From: Bacteroidia bacterium
GTDB taxonomy: Bacteria; Bacteroidota; Bacteroidia; CAILMK01; JBBDIG01
Direction of reading: 5' to 3'
NCBI GenBank assembly: GCA_040880525.1
Contig: JBBDIG010000016.1
Location: 1 to 64,000 of the forward strand
DNA: 64,000 bases
Below, one piece after another: positions 35,513-43,873 of the stretch; position 1 is the first letter of the stretch, and each line of letters opens with the position of its first letter. Made by a program: the position numbers and the translations under genes. The notes beneath the pieces are model-generated. The model had not been told where the DNA came from and ran no database searches. It saw only the letters and a program-made list of their open reading frames with translations.

Positions 35513-37432
35513 GTGAAAACCGGAACATTAAACGTACATACCGAGAACATTTTCCCGATTATTAAGAAATTCCTTTACAGCGATGAGGAGATTTTTCTGC
35601 GGGAACTGGTGAGCAACGCGCAGGATGCCACCAAGAAAGTGGAGACCATAGCACGCAAAGGCGACCTGACGGAAGAGCTGGGCGAGCTGAAACTGAAAGT
35701 GACCATTGACAAGGAAAACCGCACCATCACCGTGAGCGACCGCGGCATAGGGATGACAGAAGAAGAACTGGACAAATACCTGAACCAGATCGCGCTGAGC
35801 AGTGCGGAGGAGTTCGTGGAGAAATACAAGGACGTGGAGGACAGGAAGCAGATCATCGGCAAGTTTGGCCTGGGCTTCTACTCTGCGTTTATGGTGTCTG
35901 ACAAAGTGGAGGTGCAGACCAAAAGCTGGCAGAAGGATGCCAAGCCTGCCGTTTGGGAATGCGAGGGTGATACCAACTTCAAGATAAAGCGCGGAACGAG
36001 GAAGGAGCGCGGTACGGACGTGATACTGCACATCAACAAGGATTCTGACGAATACCTGGAGCCCGCACGCATCAAGACGCTGCTGGAGAAATACTGCCGC
36101 TTCATGCCGTTCGAGATCGAGTTTGAGGGCGAGGTGATCAATAACCCCAACCCCATCTGGCTGAAGCAGCCTGCCGACCTCACCGCGCAGGACTATCAGG
36201 ACTTCTACAAAGAGCTGTACCCGTTCAGCCAGCCGCCCCTGTTCTGGATCCACCTCAATGTAGACTACCCCTTCCGCCTCACCGGCATTTTGTACTTCCC
36301 CAAAATCACCAACCAGATAGAGCTACAGCAGAACAAAATACAGCTTTACCAGAACCAGGTGTTCGTAACCGATGAGGTGAAGGACATCGTGCCCGAGTTC
36401 CTCACGCTGCTGCATGGCGTCATTGATTCGCCCGACATCCCGCTGAACGTGAGCCGCAGCTACCTACAGGCTGACCGCAGTGTGAAGCAGATCAGCAACT
36501 ACATCGTGAAGAAAGTGGCCGAAAAGCTGGAGGAGCAGTTCAAGAACGAGCGCGAGGCATACGAGAGCAAGTGGCAGGACATCAACATGTTTGTGAAATA
36601 CGGCATGCTCAGCGATGACAAGTTCCGCGAGCGGGCCGAGAAGTTTATGCTGGTGGAGAATACCGATGGCAAGCGCTTCACCATAGAGGAATACAACGAA
36701 AAGGTGAAGCCGCTGCAAACCGACAAGGAAGGCAACACCGTGTGGCTCTACACCAACAACCCTGACGAACAGCACGGCTACATTGATGCCGCCCAAAAGA
36801 AAGACTTCGATGTGCTGGTGCTGCGCGAAATGATTGACAACCACGGGGTGCAGATGCTGGAAAGCAACCAGGAGAAGCTGAATATCAAGCGCGTGGATGC
36901 CGACACGCCCGACAAGCTCATTGACAAGGGCGAAGAAAAGCAAAGCGTCCTGAGCGAAGAGCAGATCAGCAAGGTGAAGGCGCTGTTTGAGGAGGTGGTG
37001 AATGGCAGCCCCTCCCCGGCCCTCCCCCTGGGGGAGGGAGAAAAGGCGGGTGAAGAGAAAGTCTCACCCCAGCGGGGAGATTTAGAGGGGGGCATGTTTG
37101 CGGTAGAGACCGAAGCCATGAGCCCCGAAGAACCGCCCCTGGTCATCACCCGCGATGAATTCATGCGCAGGATGAGCGACATGAGCAAGCTCGGTGGCGG
37201 AATGATGATGGGCAACTTCCCCGAAAAGTACAACCTGAAGATTAACACCAACCACCCGCTGGCCAAGAAGCTCAGCGAAGCCGGCCTGGTAGATGCCAAA
37301 GGCTCCGAAACCGCCAGTGCAGACAAGAAAGCCCTGGCCAAGCAGGCATTTGACCTGGCGCGGCTAAGCCAGAATATGCTGAAAGGGAAAGAGCTGACAG
37401 AGTTTGTGCAGCGGAGTATTAACAGCTTGTAG
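35513..37432 (+). CDS. htpG: HtpG, Hsp90-family chaperone, with an in-frame repeat insertion
   Basis: The GTG at 35513 begins MKTGTLNVHTENIFPI. The GHKL ATPase domain shows ELVSNAQDATKK, VSDRGIGMTEEEL and GKFGLGFYSAFMV. The middle domain and C-terminal dimerisation domain follow, ending FVQRSINSL (639 residues, normal length). HtpG is an ATP-driven cytosolic chaperone dimer. Residues about 499-527 are unusual: they are encoded by an 86-bp GC-rich palindromic repeat (37008-37093) and read SPSPALPLGEGEKAG and so on. The gene is visibly richer in GC than its AT-rich surroundings. Many broken pieces of htpG follow downstream on the same strand, but this copy looks complete and functional. Confidence 0.95.
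   Translation: MKTGTLNVHTENIFPIIKKFLYSDEEIFLRELVSNAQDATKKVETIARKGDLTEELGELKLKVTIDKENRTITVSDRGIGMTEEELDKYLNQIALSSAEEFVEKYKDVEDRKQIIGKFGLGFYSAFMVSDKVEVQTKSWQKDAKPAVWECEGDTNFKIKRGTRKERGTDVILHINKDSDEYLEPARIKTLLEKYCRFMPFEIEFEGEVINNPNPIWLKQPADLTAQDYQDFYKELYPFSQPPLFWIHLNVDYPFRLTGILYFPKITNQIELQQNKIQLYQNQVFVTDEVKDIVPEFLTLLHGVIDSPDIPLNVSRSYLQADRSVKQISNYIVKKVAEKLEEQFKNEREAYESKWQDINMFVKYGMLSDDKFRERAEKFMLVENTDGKRFTIEEYNEKVKPLQTDKEGNTVWLYTNNPDEQHGYIDAAQKKDFDVLVLREMIDNHGVQMLESNQEKLNIKRVDADTPDKLIDKGEEKQSVLSEEQISKVKALFEEVVNGSPSPALPLGEGEKAGEEKVSPQRGDLEGGMFAVETEAMSPEEPPLVITRDEFMRRMSDMSKLGGGMMMGNFPEKYNLKINTNHPLAKKLSEAGLVDAKGSETASADKKALAKQAFDLARLSQNMLKGKELTEFVQRSINSL
37008..37093 (+). repeat. GC-rich palindromic repeat inserted in frame within htpG
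   Basis: The stretch begins GCCCCTCCCCGGCCC, contains CCTCCCCCTGGGGGAGG and ends GGGGAGATTTAGAGGGGGGC; its ends are rough inverted complements. This type of sequence is normally intergenic. Here it keeps the htpG frame and adds about 29 residues in the linker before the C-terminal domain. Right-half copies lie at 45267-45300 and 46548-46580 at another position of htpG-derived DNA. Confidence 0.75.
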
Positions 37433-37452
37433 GTCCGAATTGCATTCGGACG
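37430..37452. repeat. Palindrome overlapping the htpG stop codon
   Basis: TGTAGGTCCGAATTGCATTCGGAC contains GTCCGAAT and ATTCGGAC around a three-base loop; its TAG is the htpG stop. The left end of the element at 47353 (ATGTAGGTCGGATTTGCAATC) has the same design, and a decayed form follows the htpG remnant at 6605. Confidence 0.6.
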
Positions 37453-37466
37453 AATTCATCACAGTA

Positions 37467-37512
37467 ATAAATAAAGGGGACAATGGTTCTGATCCATTTC
37501 CCCTTTATTTAT
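37467..37512. terminator. Bidirectional terminator after htpG
   Basis: ATAAATAAAGGGGACAATGG and CCATTTCCCCTTTATTTAT pair over almost their whole length with a seven-base loop. The A and T tracts at either end give a T run for both directions. It separates convergent htpG and the T9SS gene. Confidence 0.8.
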
Positions 37513-37535
37513 ACTCCACTAAAATTAATTTCTAC

Positions 37536-40532
37536 TCAATTCTTAATCAACTTAATAACTTTAATACTGCCTGCCCAATGAATACGTAAGTAGTAAATAC
37601 CTGTCGTTAGATGCGAACCATGAATGACAACAGAATTATTCACATTGTAGCTTACACTGTTAATGATGACCCTACCCAAACCATCAAGTAAGTCCATTCC
37701 TTTAACTCCATCTTCTTCAAGGCTAAGGTTCCAGTTTTCAGACGTGGGATTTGGATAAATAAGCAATGGCATCTCCTTGTTTTCTGTCGTATTGATTGAG
37801 GTATTCCAATCTTTTTTCCACATACAGCCCGAAGGTGCTGTTTGTACTGTGAAGTTCTTTTGGTAAGTAGAAACACCACAGGCATTAGTAATCTTTAGCC
37901 AAACTGGAACATTTGAACCAGTCATAGGAATAAATTCTCCGTAAGTGTGGTTCCCGTTGGTGTAGTTGGTTCCATTTTCACTCCACGAATAAACATAGTT
38001 GGAATTCACCGGTGATGCCACTGCTTCAAACCAGCATGTACTACCCACCTGAACAAAATTAAAAGTAGCATTAGGTTGACCTGAACCGACAATACGGGTT
38101 ATTACCGTATTGGCACCACATGGATTTACGAGTGTAGCTGTAATAACGGCCGAAGGATTATAACCGTTTGAAGTTATTGTAACCGAACTGCTATTGGAGG
38201 AAACCAAGGAAAGGCCAGAAGACAGTGACCATTGTACCGTAACAGCAGATGGAACGGCAACATCTAATGAAAATGTATAATTAGAACCAGAACATACCCA
38301 TTGAGAACCACCGGTCAATAAATGGGTACAAATATTATCGCATCCAGGAAGACCTTTTGTAATCTCCTGTTCTAGCCAATCTGCATTTGCTTTTGTCAAA
38401 AATACGTGAGCCTCATTCAAATTCGTTGCTGCGAAGAAATAATTATCGAAGGGTATTTCACTGTTGCAAACCAGATTCCTATCATCAATGCGGGTACTCC
38501 AGTTAAAATTCGGATTAATAAATGCCAGTGAGCTGACGCTTGGTATAAAAGTATGATTTTTCCGGTAAGTATCCCATGTATAGTCAACACCTTCCTCATC
38601 CATAAATTCTGAGAATTGAACTTTCAAATCTTCCTGGGAATTGTAAGTTCCCCCTGGAACTATATCCATTATACCTCGTGGATTAGAATTAGTCAAGGAT
38701 ATTTCCTCAGTAATCATTGTAAAACCTAAAAAATGTGGAATGGTAATCCGCGCCTTCATGGTGCGCTGCAAGGCCCCATAATTATTCAAATAGTTGGTAT
38801 GAAGCTCAACCACCTTAATATTGGCAAACGTTTTCCTTCCTTCCATGCTTAGATATTCAGCCCCGGCAAAAGAGGTATTCGTTCCTGTTCCAGAACCATT
38901 GGCGAGCGCAACCTTGCGCAAATTAACTGGGAAACCATTGGAACCGCTGAGTCCGTTCGAGGTGAGATTACTAATATAACTCTGCCGGAATGCTGATTGA
39001 TTATTTAGCCCATCTAACTGCTCAATGAGCATCTGGCGTGCGGCAGGTGAAAGTATCTTAGTTTCTAAAGCTTTTGCAGCTTCTTGCTTTCCTCCAGTGT
39101 ATCCAAAAAATTCCAATGTCTGTTGTGAGCCTATTGGGATGTTTGCTCCCAAATGCGGGCTGTCAAAACTTACCCATAACCGGGTGTTGTGGTCAAAGTC
39201 CGGATTGGTGGTAGCCGCAAACTCTTGTTCCATATAAGCCAGCGCATAGCGACTTACCTGCCCGCCCATGCTTGGTCCAACTACCACAAGTTCCTCAGTG
39301 CTGCCGTTAGTCGTTAATGAATCATTGATCTGCTGGATGAGCTTTACCAGCAAGAAAGCATTGCGCTCAATATAATCTGAACCGCCATCACGGCCTAACC
39401 GGCTCACATAACCATTGTAAGTGCTACCGGTATAAGATTTTACCTCAGTTTTATGTTCTGTTTCTGCGCTGCCGATGACAGGAAAATTCAGGATTATCAC
39501 GTCATAGCCTAACGAACGCAGAGTTTCACCCAAATACACGGTGGAGCCATTATCTGTGTATTGAAGTTCATTCTTATATAATTTTTCAATACTACGTATG
39601 TCCAAAAAATCAATCCCATCCAGAATAATTATGGGCTTTTCCAGTTTATCCTCACATTCCTCTGTGCTGCCTGCTTTGTAGCGGTAATAAATGGCATAAT
39701 TGCCAATACTTGTAGTCGCCACTGTTTCATTATAGCCCTGGAAAGGGATGTCGGATTCAACAAGATGGCCAGCCGGATTAGAACAGTCATCAATAGTACG
39801 CTTCATCATCACATGCATTTGCTGATAAGAGGTAAAGGTTTGTCCGCCACTAAGCTTTGCTTCAATTTTTAGTAAGTGCCATCCGGTGTCATTTAAGGTT
39901 ATGGGAACCATGTCATTCAGTCCCAGGGAATAAGTAGGTTGGTTTTCATCCGTGAGGTCAGTGACCTTTACTTCTGCAAATTCATCTGTGGTGTTGTTCA
40001 GTATCCATGCTTCGTCAAAAACCAGCTTGTATTCCGTATCTTCAAATATGCTATCAACAGGCAGTGCGGCAAAGGTTACCTGATGACTGTCATAGGGATG
40101 CTGTGTAAGATTATTATCTGTAAGGATACCGTTGACCAATGAGAGCCTTCCATCATTCAAGGCATTGGTGTCAATGGTAGCAAAATTGTAACGGACCATC
40201 GGAATGAGTATCCTGTTCCTAAGGGCATTATTGTACATGCTATCGCGCATAGCCGGATAGGTTTCACTAAACGTACCCACATGGCTGTTCTCCAGGTCCC
40301 ACCATGCCTGCCTTGCCCTCATTGAAGAAATAGTGTCGCCATCGCTCCATTCCGTCAGGTTGCTCCAGGGGAACACCCGGTCATAAAGCACTCCATAAGG
40401 AATGCGTTCTTCAATTAAGCCTGTACTGAGGCTGTCAAAAATTTCAGGATATGCCCTTCCATTTGAGGCAATTGAAACAGTGTCTTGTGCTTTTGCTACA
40501 AAGCCAACAAAAATAATTATAGCGGGTGGCAA
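37536..40532 (-). CDS. T9SS type A cargo protein with alpha/beta-hydrolase (lipase-like) domain
   Basis: The product has an N-terminal hydrophobic signal (IIIFVGFVAKAQ), a region with PIIILDGIDF and a nucleophile elbow GPSMGG in VVVGPSMGGQVSRYALAYM, which suggests an alpha/beta-hydrolase fold with a catalytic serine. Ig-like modules with PSAVTVQWSLSSG follow, then a type A sorting domain (LLIYPNPTSENWNLSL, GIYYLRIHWAGS). The only in-frame start is a TTG at 40532. An ATG at 40545 (MKRV) is one base out of frame and would give a better signal peptide, so a one-base insertion is likely. The enzyme is probably secreted; its substrate is unknown. Confidence 0.8.
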   Translation of the reverse strand: MPPAIIIFVGFVAKAQDTVSIASNGRAYPEIFDSLSTGLIEERIPYGVLYDRVFPWSNLTEWSDGDTISSMRARQAWWDLENSHVGTFSETYPAMRDSMYNNALRNRILIPMVRYNFATIDTNALNDGRLSLVNGILTDNNLTQHPYDSHQVTFAALPVDSIFEDTEYKLVFDEAWILNNTTDEFAEVKVTDLTDENQPTYSLGLNDMVPITLNDTGWHLLKIEAKLSGGQTFTSYQQMHVMMKRTIDDCSNPAGHLVESDIPFQGYNETVATTSIGNYAIYYRYKAGSTEECEDKLEKPIIILDGIDFLDIRSIEKLYKNELQYTDNGSTVYLGETLRSLGYDVIILNFPVIGSAETEHKTEVKSYTGSTYNGYVSRLGRDGGSDYIERNAFLLVKLIQQINDSLTTNGSTEELVVVGPSMGGQVSRYALAYMEQEFAATTNPDFDHNTRLWVSFDSPHLGANIPIGSQQTLEFFGYTGGKQEAAKALETKILSPAARQMLIEQLDGLNNQSAFRQSYISNLTSNGLSGSNGFPVNLRKVALANGSGTGTNTSFAGAEYLSMEGRKTFANIKVVELHTNYLNNYGALQRTMKARITIPHFLGFTMITEEISLTNSNPRGIMDIVPGGTYNSQEDLKVQFSEFMDEEGVDYTWDTYRKNHTFIPSVSSLAFINPNFNWSTRIDDRNLVCNSEIPFDNYFFAATNLNEAHVFLTKANADWLEQEITKGLPGCDNICTHLLTGGSQWVCSGSNYTFSLDVAVPSAVTVQWSLSSGLSLVSSNSSSVTITSNGYNPSAVITATLVNPCGANTVITRIVGSGQPNATFNFVQVGSTCWFEAVASPVNSNYVYSWSENGTNYTNGNHTYGEFIPMTGSNVPVWLKITNACGVSTYQKNFTVQTAPSGCMWKKDWNTSINTTENKEMPLLIYPNPTSENWNLSLEEDGVKGMDLLDGLGRVIINSVSYNVNNSVVIHGSHLTTGIYYLRIHWAGSIKVIKLIKN

Positions 40533-40564
40533 TTACTCTTTTCATTTTTGATTGATTTTATTGA

Positions 40565-41092
40565 TTATTTGGATTTTTTTAAGTCAAAACGGCCATCAGT
40601 TACATGGACTAATTCTCCCCTTGAATCCACAGCCTCAAACTCGAAAGTACCAGCTATAATGTCAGCCTGAAAATAAGTCACGGTTACCGTACCCGTATGC
40701 TCCTCATTGGTATTGAACTCCGACTCTGCTAACACATACTCGTCAACTGGCAGGATGACTGTACCATGACGCTTCTCATATTGTAGTAGCTTAAACACAT
40801 TCGCAGCTTTGCTATAGATAAAGCTCAACGATAGATAGGCTTTTAATGGTTTCTCCTCTTCTTGGCCACTTAAATAAATGGCACTATCTTTCGTAAAACG
40901 GTAAATCACCCCATCTTGCGACCAGCCACCGCCAGGTTCTCCTTCTGCAATAAAAATCTCCCCGTTGATTTTACAGGCTAAAATATTCTTTCCTTCATGG
41001 GTTAGAGGAGGCAGTTTCAGTTCGGGTTCTTGCTTTTTACAGCCAGAGCCCGCTAGTAAAAGGGCTGCGGTTATGATCATTAGTGTTCTCAT
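40565..41092 (-). CDS. Lipoprotein (DUF6252-like)
   Basis: The 175-residue product has a lipoprotein signal (LLLAGSGC, cysteine at 18) and a beta-rich mature part opening with ILACKINGEIFIAEG and ending GTFEFEAVDSRGELVHVTDGRFDL. That ending is typical of a Bacteroidetes lipoprotein family annotated DUF6252. Its start overlaps the stop of the upstream gene (ATGA), so the two are co-translated. Its role is unknown. Confidence 0.7.
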   Translation of the reverse strand: MRTLMIITAALLLAGSGCKKQEPELKLPPLTHEGKNILACKINGEIFIAEGEPGGGWSQDGVIYRFTKDSAIYLSGQEEEKPLKAYLSLSFIYSKAANVFKLLQYEKRHGTVILPVDEYVLAESEFNTNEEHTGTVTVTYFQADIIAGTFEFEAVDSRGELVHVTDGRFDLKKSK

Positions 41093-41688
41093 GGTTGTTT
41101 ATCTTTAGAAAAGCTATATCTCACTCCTCCGGTCAGTCCTAATAAAAGAATCTTCTCCCCAAGCAATGGGTTTCTCTGGAAGTGTGTAGTGGAACCTAAT
41201 ATTATTCCTGGAACAACACCTGCATGAAAGGAAAACCGGCAAGAACCGACCTTATTAAGTGAAAAAAGCAATGGAAGGCTTAACTCAAATCGGTGAAAAG
41301 GATCTCCTTCAAATAATTTATCAGGTTTAGGTTCTAGGAACGCTAAGTATTGAACCTGAGGCCCAAATCTTACATCCAGTTCGTTCTGGATTAATGCCTG
41401 ACGATAAAGAACAGCAACTCCCGGATAAACTGATTTTCTTATTTTGGTGGTTGTGGAAACACCACCAATGGCATCATGACTGATGATTTCTTCTTTAAAT
41501 CTTAAGAAACCCAGGGAAGGTTCCAGGATTAAGTTGGGGTTCAAGCGAAAGTCAGCCAAGAGAGCAAAACCATACCCGTTCCCCAAGGTAGAGTTATTAC
41601 TAAACTTATAGTAGAAAGCTCCACCTACCTCCTGTCCAGACAGGGAAGTTGAAACCACGATAAGTATTATTGCCATGAGGGGCTTCAT
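41089..41688 (-). CDS. Outer-membrane beta-barrel-like protein
   Basis: From the ATG at 41688 (MKPLMAIILIVVS) the 199-residue product has a signal peptide ending SLSGQ and alternating amphipathic strands, for example FYYKFSNNSTLGNGYGFAL, LILEPSLGFLRF and LLGLTGGVRYSFS. The last strand ends in aromatic residues, as barrels require. The longer ORF start at 41790 lies in htpG-derived sequence. It forms a three-gene minus-strand group with the lipoprotein and the T9SS hydrolase. Confidence 0.65.
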   Translation of the reverse strand: MKPLMAIILIVVSTSLSGQEVGGAFYYKFSNNSTLGNGYGFALLADFRLNPNLILEPSLGFLRFKEEIISHDAIGGVSTTTKIRKSVYPGVAVLYRQALIQNELDVRFGPQVQYLAFLEPKPDKLFEGDPFHRFELSLPLLFSLNKVGSCRFSFHAGVVPGIILGSTTHFQRNPLLGEKILLLGLTGGVRYSFSKDKQP

Positions 41689-41787
41689 GGTATCAAATGT
41701 AGCATGTAAAACAATACAAGATTCCACTGCACAAAAATAATTTTGATGGAATTTTACAACCTTTTGGTTAGACAACAAACGTCTATT

Positions 41788-41947
41788 CAAGCCGACCGCA
41801 GTGTGAAGCAGATCAGCAACTACATCGTGAAGAAGGTGGCCGAGAAGCTGGACGAGCAGTTCAAGAACGAGCGAGAGGCATACGAGACGAAGTGGCAGGA
41901 CATCAACAAGTTCGTAAAATACGGCATGCTCAACACCAACAACCCTT
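41788..41947 (+). pseudogene. htpG fragment A1 (codons about 320-367)
   Basis: The sequence encodes ADRSVKQISNYIVKKVAEKL through FVKYGML as in intact htpG near 36470-36612, with small differences such as DEQ for EEQ. It then jumps to ACACCAACAACCCT, which matches 36749-36763. The left edge lies at about the same htpG codon as fragments B and C. The reading frame ends in NPSRV. Confidence 0.85.
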
Positions 41948-41960
41948 CAAGGGTTTAGCC

Positions 41961-42097
41961 GCAGGTTGAGCGACATGAGCAAACCCGGTGGCGGAATGAT
42001 GATGGGCAACTTCCCCGAGAAGTACAACCTGAAGATTAACACCAACCACCCGCTGGCCAAGAAGTTCAGCGAAGCCGGACAGGTAGACGCCAAAGGC
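41961..42097 (+). pseudogene. htpG fragment A2 (codons about 552-597)
   Basis: It encodes MSDMSKPGGGMMMGNFPEKY through VDAKG, matching htpG 37167-37300, and runs without break into the DUF433 cassette. SKPGGG instead of SKLGGG separates it from the resident htpG. Confidence 0.85.
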
Positions 42098-42146
42098 ATT
42101 CTTTTGGCAGCATTATTACCACTAAATTTGTTGAAAGAGCATAGAT

Positions 42147-42383
42147 ATGGATCAGTCCCTTCAAAATCGTATTACCGTAAATCCTGACATTTGCCACGGC
42201 AAACCAACCATCCGCAACACCCGCATGATGGTGGAAAGCCTGCTTGAGTATTTAGCTGCCGGTGACACCATTGAGGATATCCTGGCCGAATTTCCTAACC
42301 TTGAGCGGGAGGACATTTTAGCCGCAATAGCGTACGCTAACCGGATTCTCCAATTTAAAAACATCTCCTTCAAAGTAGCTTAA
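42147..42383 (+). CDS. DUF433 antitoxin
   Basis: The 78-residue product is a DUF433 protein, a winged-helix antitoxin usually paired with a DUF5615 PIN-like toxin. It shows ITVNPDICHGKPTIRNTR and VESLLEYLAAGDTIEDIL, followed by a helix with LEREDILAAIAYA. It overlaps the toxin start by one base (TAATG). Upstream lies htpG fragment A2. It is the first intact module of the toxin-antitoxin array. Confidence 0.92.
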   Translation: MDQSLQNRITVNPDICHGKPTIRNTRMMVESLLEYLAAGDTIEDILAEFPNLEREDILAAIAYANRILQFKNISFKVA

Positions 42384-42736
42384 TGCGGTTCATTGTAGAT
42401 GCACAACTACCGCCTTCCTGGGCTAACATCTTAAAGGAGGCCGGGCATGAGGCTATGCATACCAGAGAACTTCCTGATGGAAATGATACTTCGGACAGCT
42501 TTATCATAGAAATGGCAACCACCCAAGGATGGGTAGTAATAACTAAGGACACTGATTTTCTCTACTCTTTCTTAACTACCGGACGTCCACCAAGACTTGT
42601 TCTGGTGCGCCTTGGAAATATGAGGTTACGGAATATTAATATGGCTTTAAGCAATAATGTGAACTTGCTAATAGACTGCCTTAATGAAGGTTCCTTAATT
42701 GAACTCTGGCCTGACGAGATTAGGATAGTTTATTAA
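42383..42736 (+). CDS. DUF5615 PIN-like toxin
   Basis: The 117-residue product has the PIN-like core of DUF5615: FIVDAQLPP at the start (conserved aspartate), then HEAMHTRELPDGNDTSD and GWVVITKDTDF with the further acidic residues expected of a metal-dependent RNase. It is coupled to the DUF433 antitoxin. The pair looks intact and could be a working addiction module. htpG fragment B follows 47 bases later. Confidence 0.92.
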   Translation: MRFIVDAQLPPSWANILKEAGHEAMHTRELPDGNDTSDSFIIEMATTQGWVVITKDTDFLYSFLTTGRPPRLVLVRLGNMRLRNINMALSNNVNLLIDCLNEGSLIELWPDEIRIVY

Positions 42737-42783
42737 AGGAACTGGGTGTCGCAAATTGCGATACCCAAATTGATTACGTAGCA

Positions 42784-42876
42784 TGAACCAGATAAGCAAC
42801 TACATCGTAAAGCAGGTGGCCGAGAAGCTGGAGGAGCAGTTCAAGAACGAGCGCGAGGCGTACGAGAGCAAGTGGG
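42784..42876 (+). pseudogene. htpG fragment B (codons about 323-354)
   Basis: It matches htpG 36485-36575 from CAGATAAGCAACTACATCG to GAGAGCAAGTG. The right edge is at the same base as that of fragment C (44347-44449). The 3' end of the hepT gene runs through it on the other strand. Confidence 0.85.
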
Positions 42877-43213
42877 AGCTGCAAATTATTCCCTCAGCCT
42901 TTCCATCCCTCAACTTCGGAAGGTGCCTTTTCAAAATAGCCCAAACTGTGGTGTTATCAATTGCATCATAAGCATGTATGAGCCAGTTCCTGAAACCGAT
43001 TATTTTCGCGGCATTGTCAATCTGGTTATTTGGGTGGGCTTTGAGAAACCTGTTAACCGCCTCCCCTATAATGGCCAACTGCCTTTCTACGGCACTCCGG
43101 GTTTTTGCATCAGCTTCATAGTCTGCCAAAGTTTTTATGTCTGCAGTAAACTCTTCCACCTTTTGGGCAGCAATTAGAATGTCAGACAAGTACTTTTTCT
43201 CCTTCCCGGTCAT
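42800..43213 (-). CDS. hepT: HepT-like ribonuclease toxin (DUF86) with an antisense-htpG tail
   Basis: The product begins with a HEPN-type helical domain, and its active-site motif is visible in FRNWLIHAYDAID (R-x4-6-H). HepT is an RNase kept in check when its partner MntA AMPylates it. The normal C-terminus seems to end near the LKRHLPKLRDGKAEGII segment. The last 24 or so residues (SSHLLSYASRSFLNCSSSF and on) are simply the opposite strand of htpG fragment B. The gene has therefore lost its own stop and is a junction chimera. Activity may survive, because the catalytic motif is intact. It overlaps mntA by 32 bases. Confidence 0.85.
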   Translation of the reverse strand: MTGKEKKYLSDILIAAQKVEEFTADIKTLADYEADAKTRSAVERQLAIIGEAVNRFLKAHPNNQIDNAAKIIGFRNWLIHAYDAIDNTTVWAILKRHLPKLRDGKAEGIICSSHLLSYASRSFLNCSSSFSATCFTM

Positions 43214-43523
43214 AGATGAGTACTTTGGTGGATTCTACATTTTCACGCAAGTAAGCGTTTTCTATTGGCTGGTCGGTCAGCAAATCCACCTTTCTATTGA
43301 AGAAGTCCTGAAGTGCCATATAAAAATCCAGGAGCAACTCCCCTTTCTCAATGGGATCGGTTTCATCAATCTCAACCATCAAATCAATGTCACTGGAATT
43401 ATCGGAAAAATTAGCTGAAACACTTGAGCCAAATGCAAAAAGATATTTTACATGATGCGCCTGACAGAGCGTGCGCAATTCATTTTCCCTTCCGTGGAGG
43501 ATCTTACTTAGTGGCAAGTTCAT
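43182..43523 (-). CDS. mntA: MntA-like nucleotidyltransferase antitoxin
   Basis: The start at 43523 (MNLPLSKILHG) gives 113 residues with the minimal nucleotidyltransferase signature FGSSVSANFSDNSSDIDL (GS then DxD) and a later FNRKVDLLTD. In MntA/HepT pairs this enzyme adds AMP to a tyrosine next to the HepT active site. It precedes and overlaps hepT, the standard order. Confidence 0.92.
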   Translation of the reverse strand: MNLPLSKILHGRENELRTLCQAHHVKYLFAFGSSVSANFSDNSSDIDLMVEIDETDPIEKGELLLDFYMALQDFFNRKVDLLTDQPIENAYLRENVESTKVLIYDREGEKVLV

Positions 43524-43654
43524 ATTCAAAACTAACTGATTTTTCGCTGATCCTGTTGCATTGCTAATCACAACCCTGCTGGCGCAAGTATTTCATGAGC
43601 TTTCCCTGGGACAGGGCTGGATTTTTTGGTAGCATTTGTTCTTAAATTGCAGGT

Positions 43655-43846
43655 ATGAAATCAATTGTCGTCACACCTCGAAATGCCAGGGAAATGGAGT
43701 TTCTTCTGAAATTGCTGGAGAAGCTCGGAATCAAGAACAAGTCACTGTCAGAAGAGGAAATGGAAGATGCCGGACTGGCCTTGCTCATGCGGGAAGGAAA
43801 TCGTAATGATAAAGTTTCGGAACACGAAATCTTGGCAAAGTTGTAG
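43655..43846 (+). CDS. Small antitoxin-like protein
   Basis: The 63-residue product MKSIVVTPRNAREMEF continues with LLKLLEKLGIKNKSLSEEEM and resembles the next ORF (helix, acidic turn, helix). Both look like the short antitoxins found before RelE-type toxins. This copy has no adjacent toxin of its own, so it may be a duplicate. No DNA-binding domain is obvious. Confidence 0.55.
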   Translation: MKSIVVTPRNAREMEFLLKLLEKLGIKNKSLSEEEMEDAGLALLMREGNRNDKVSEHEILAKL

Positions 43847-43873
43847 TCGCCTTTGAGAAATAAACAGCAAATC

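Noticed and set aside
35528-36253. 241-codon minus strand ORF
   Set aside because: Antisense shadow of htpG; GC-rich genes often leave long open antisense frames.
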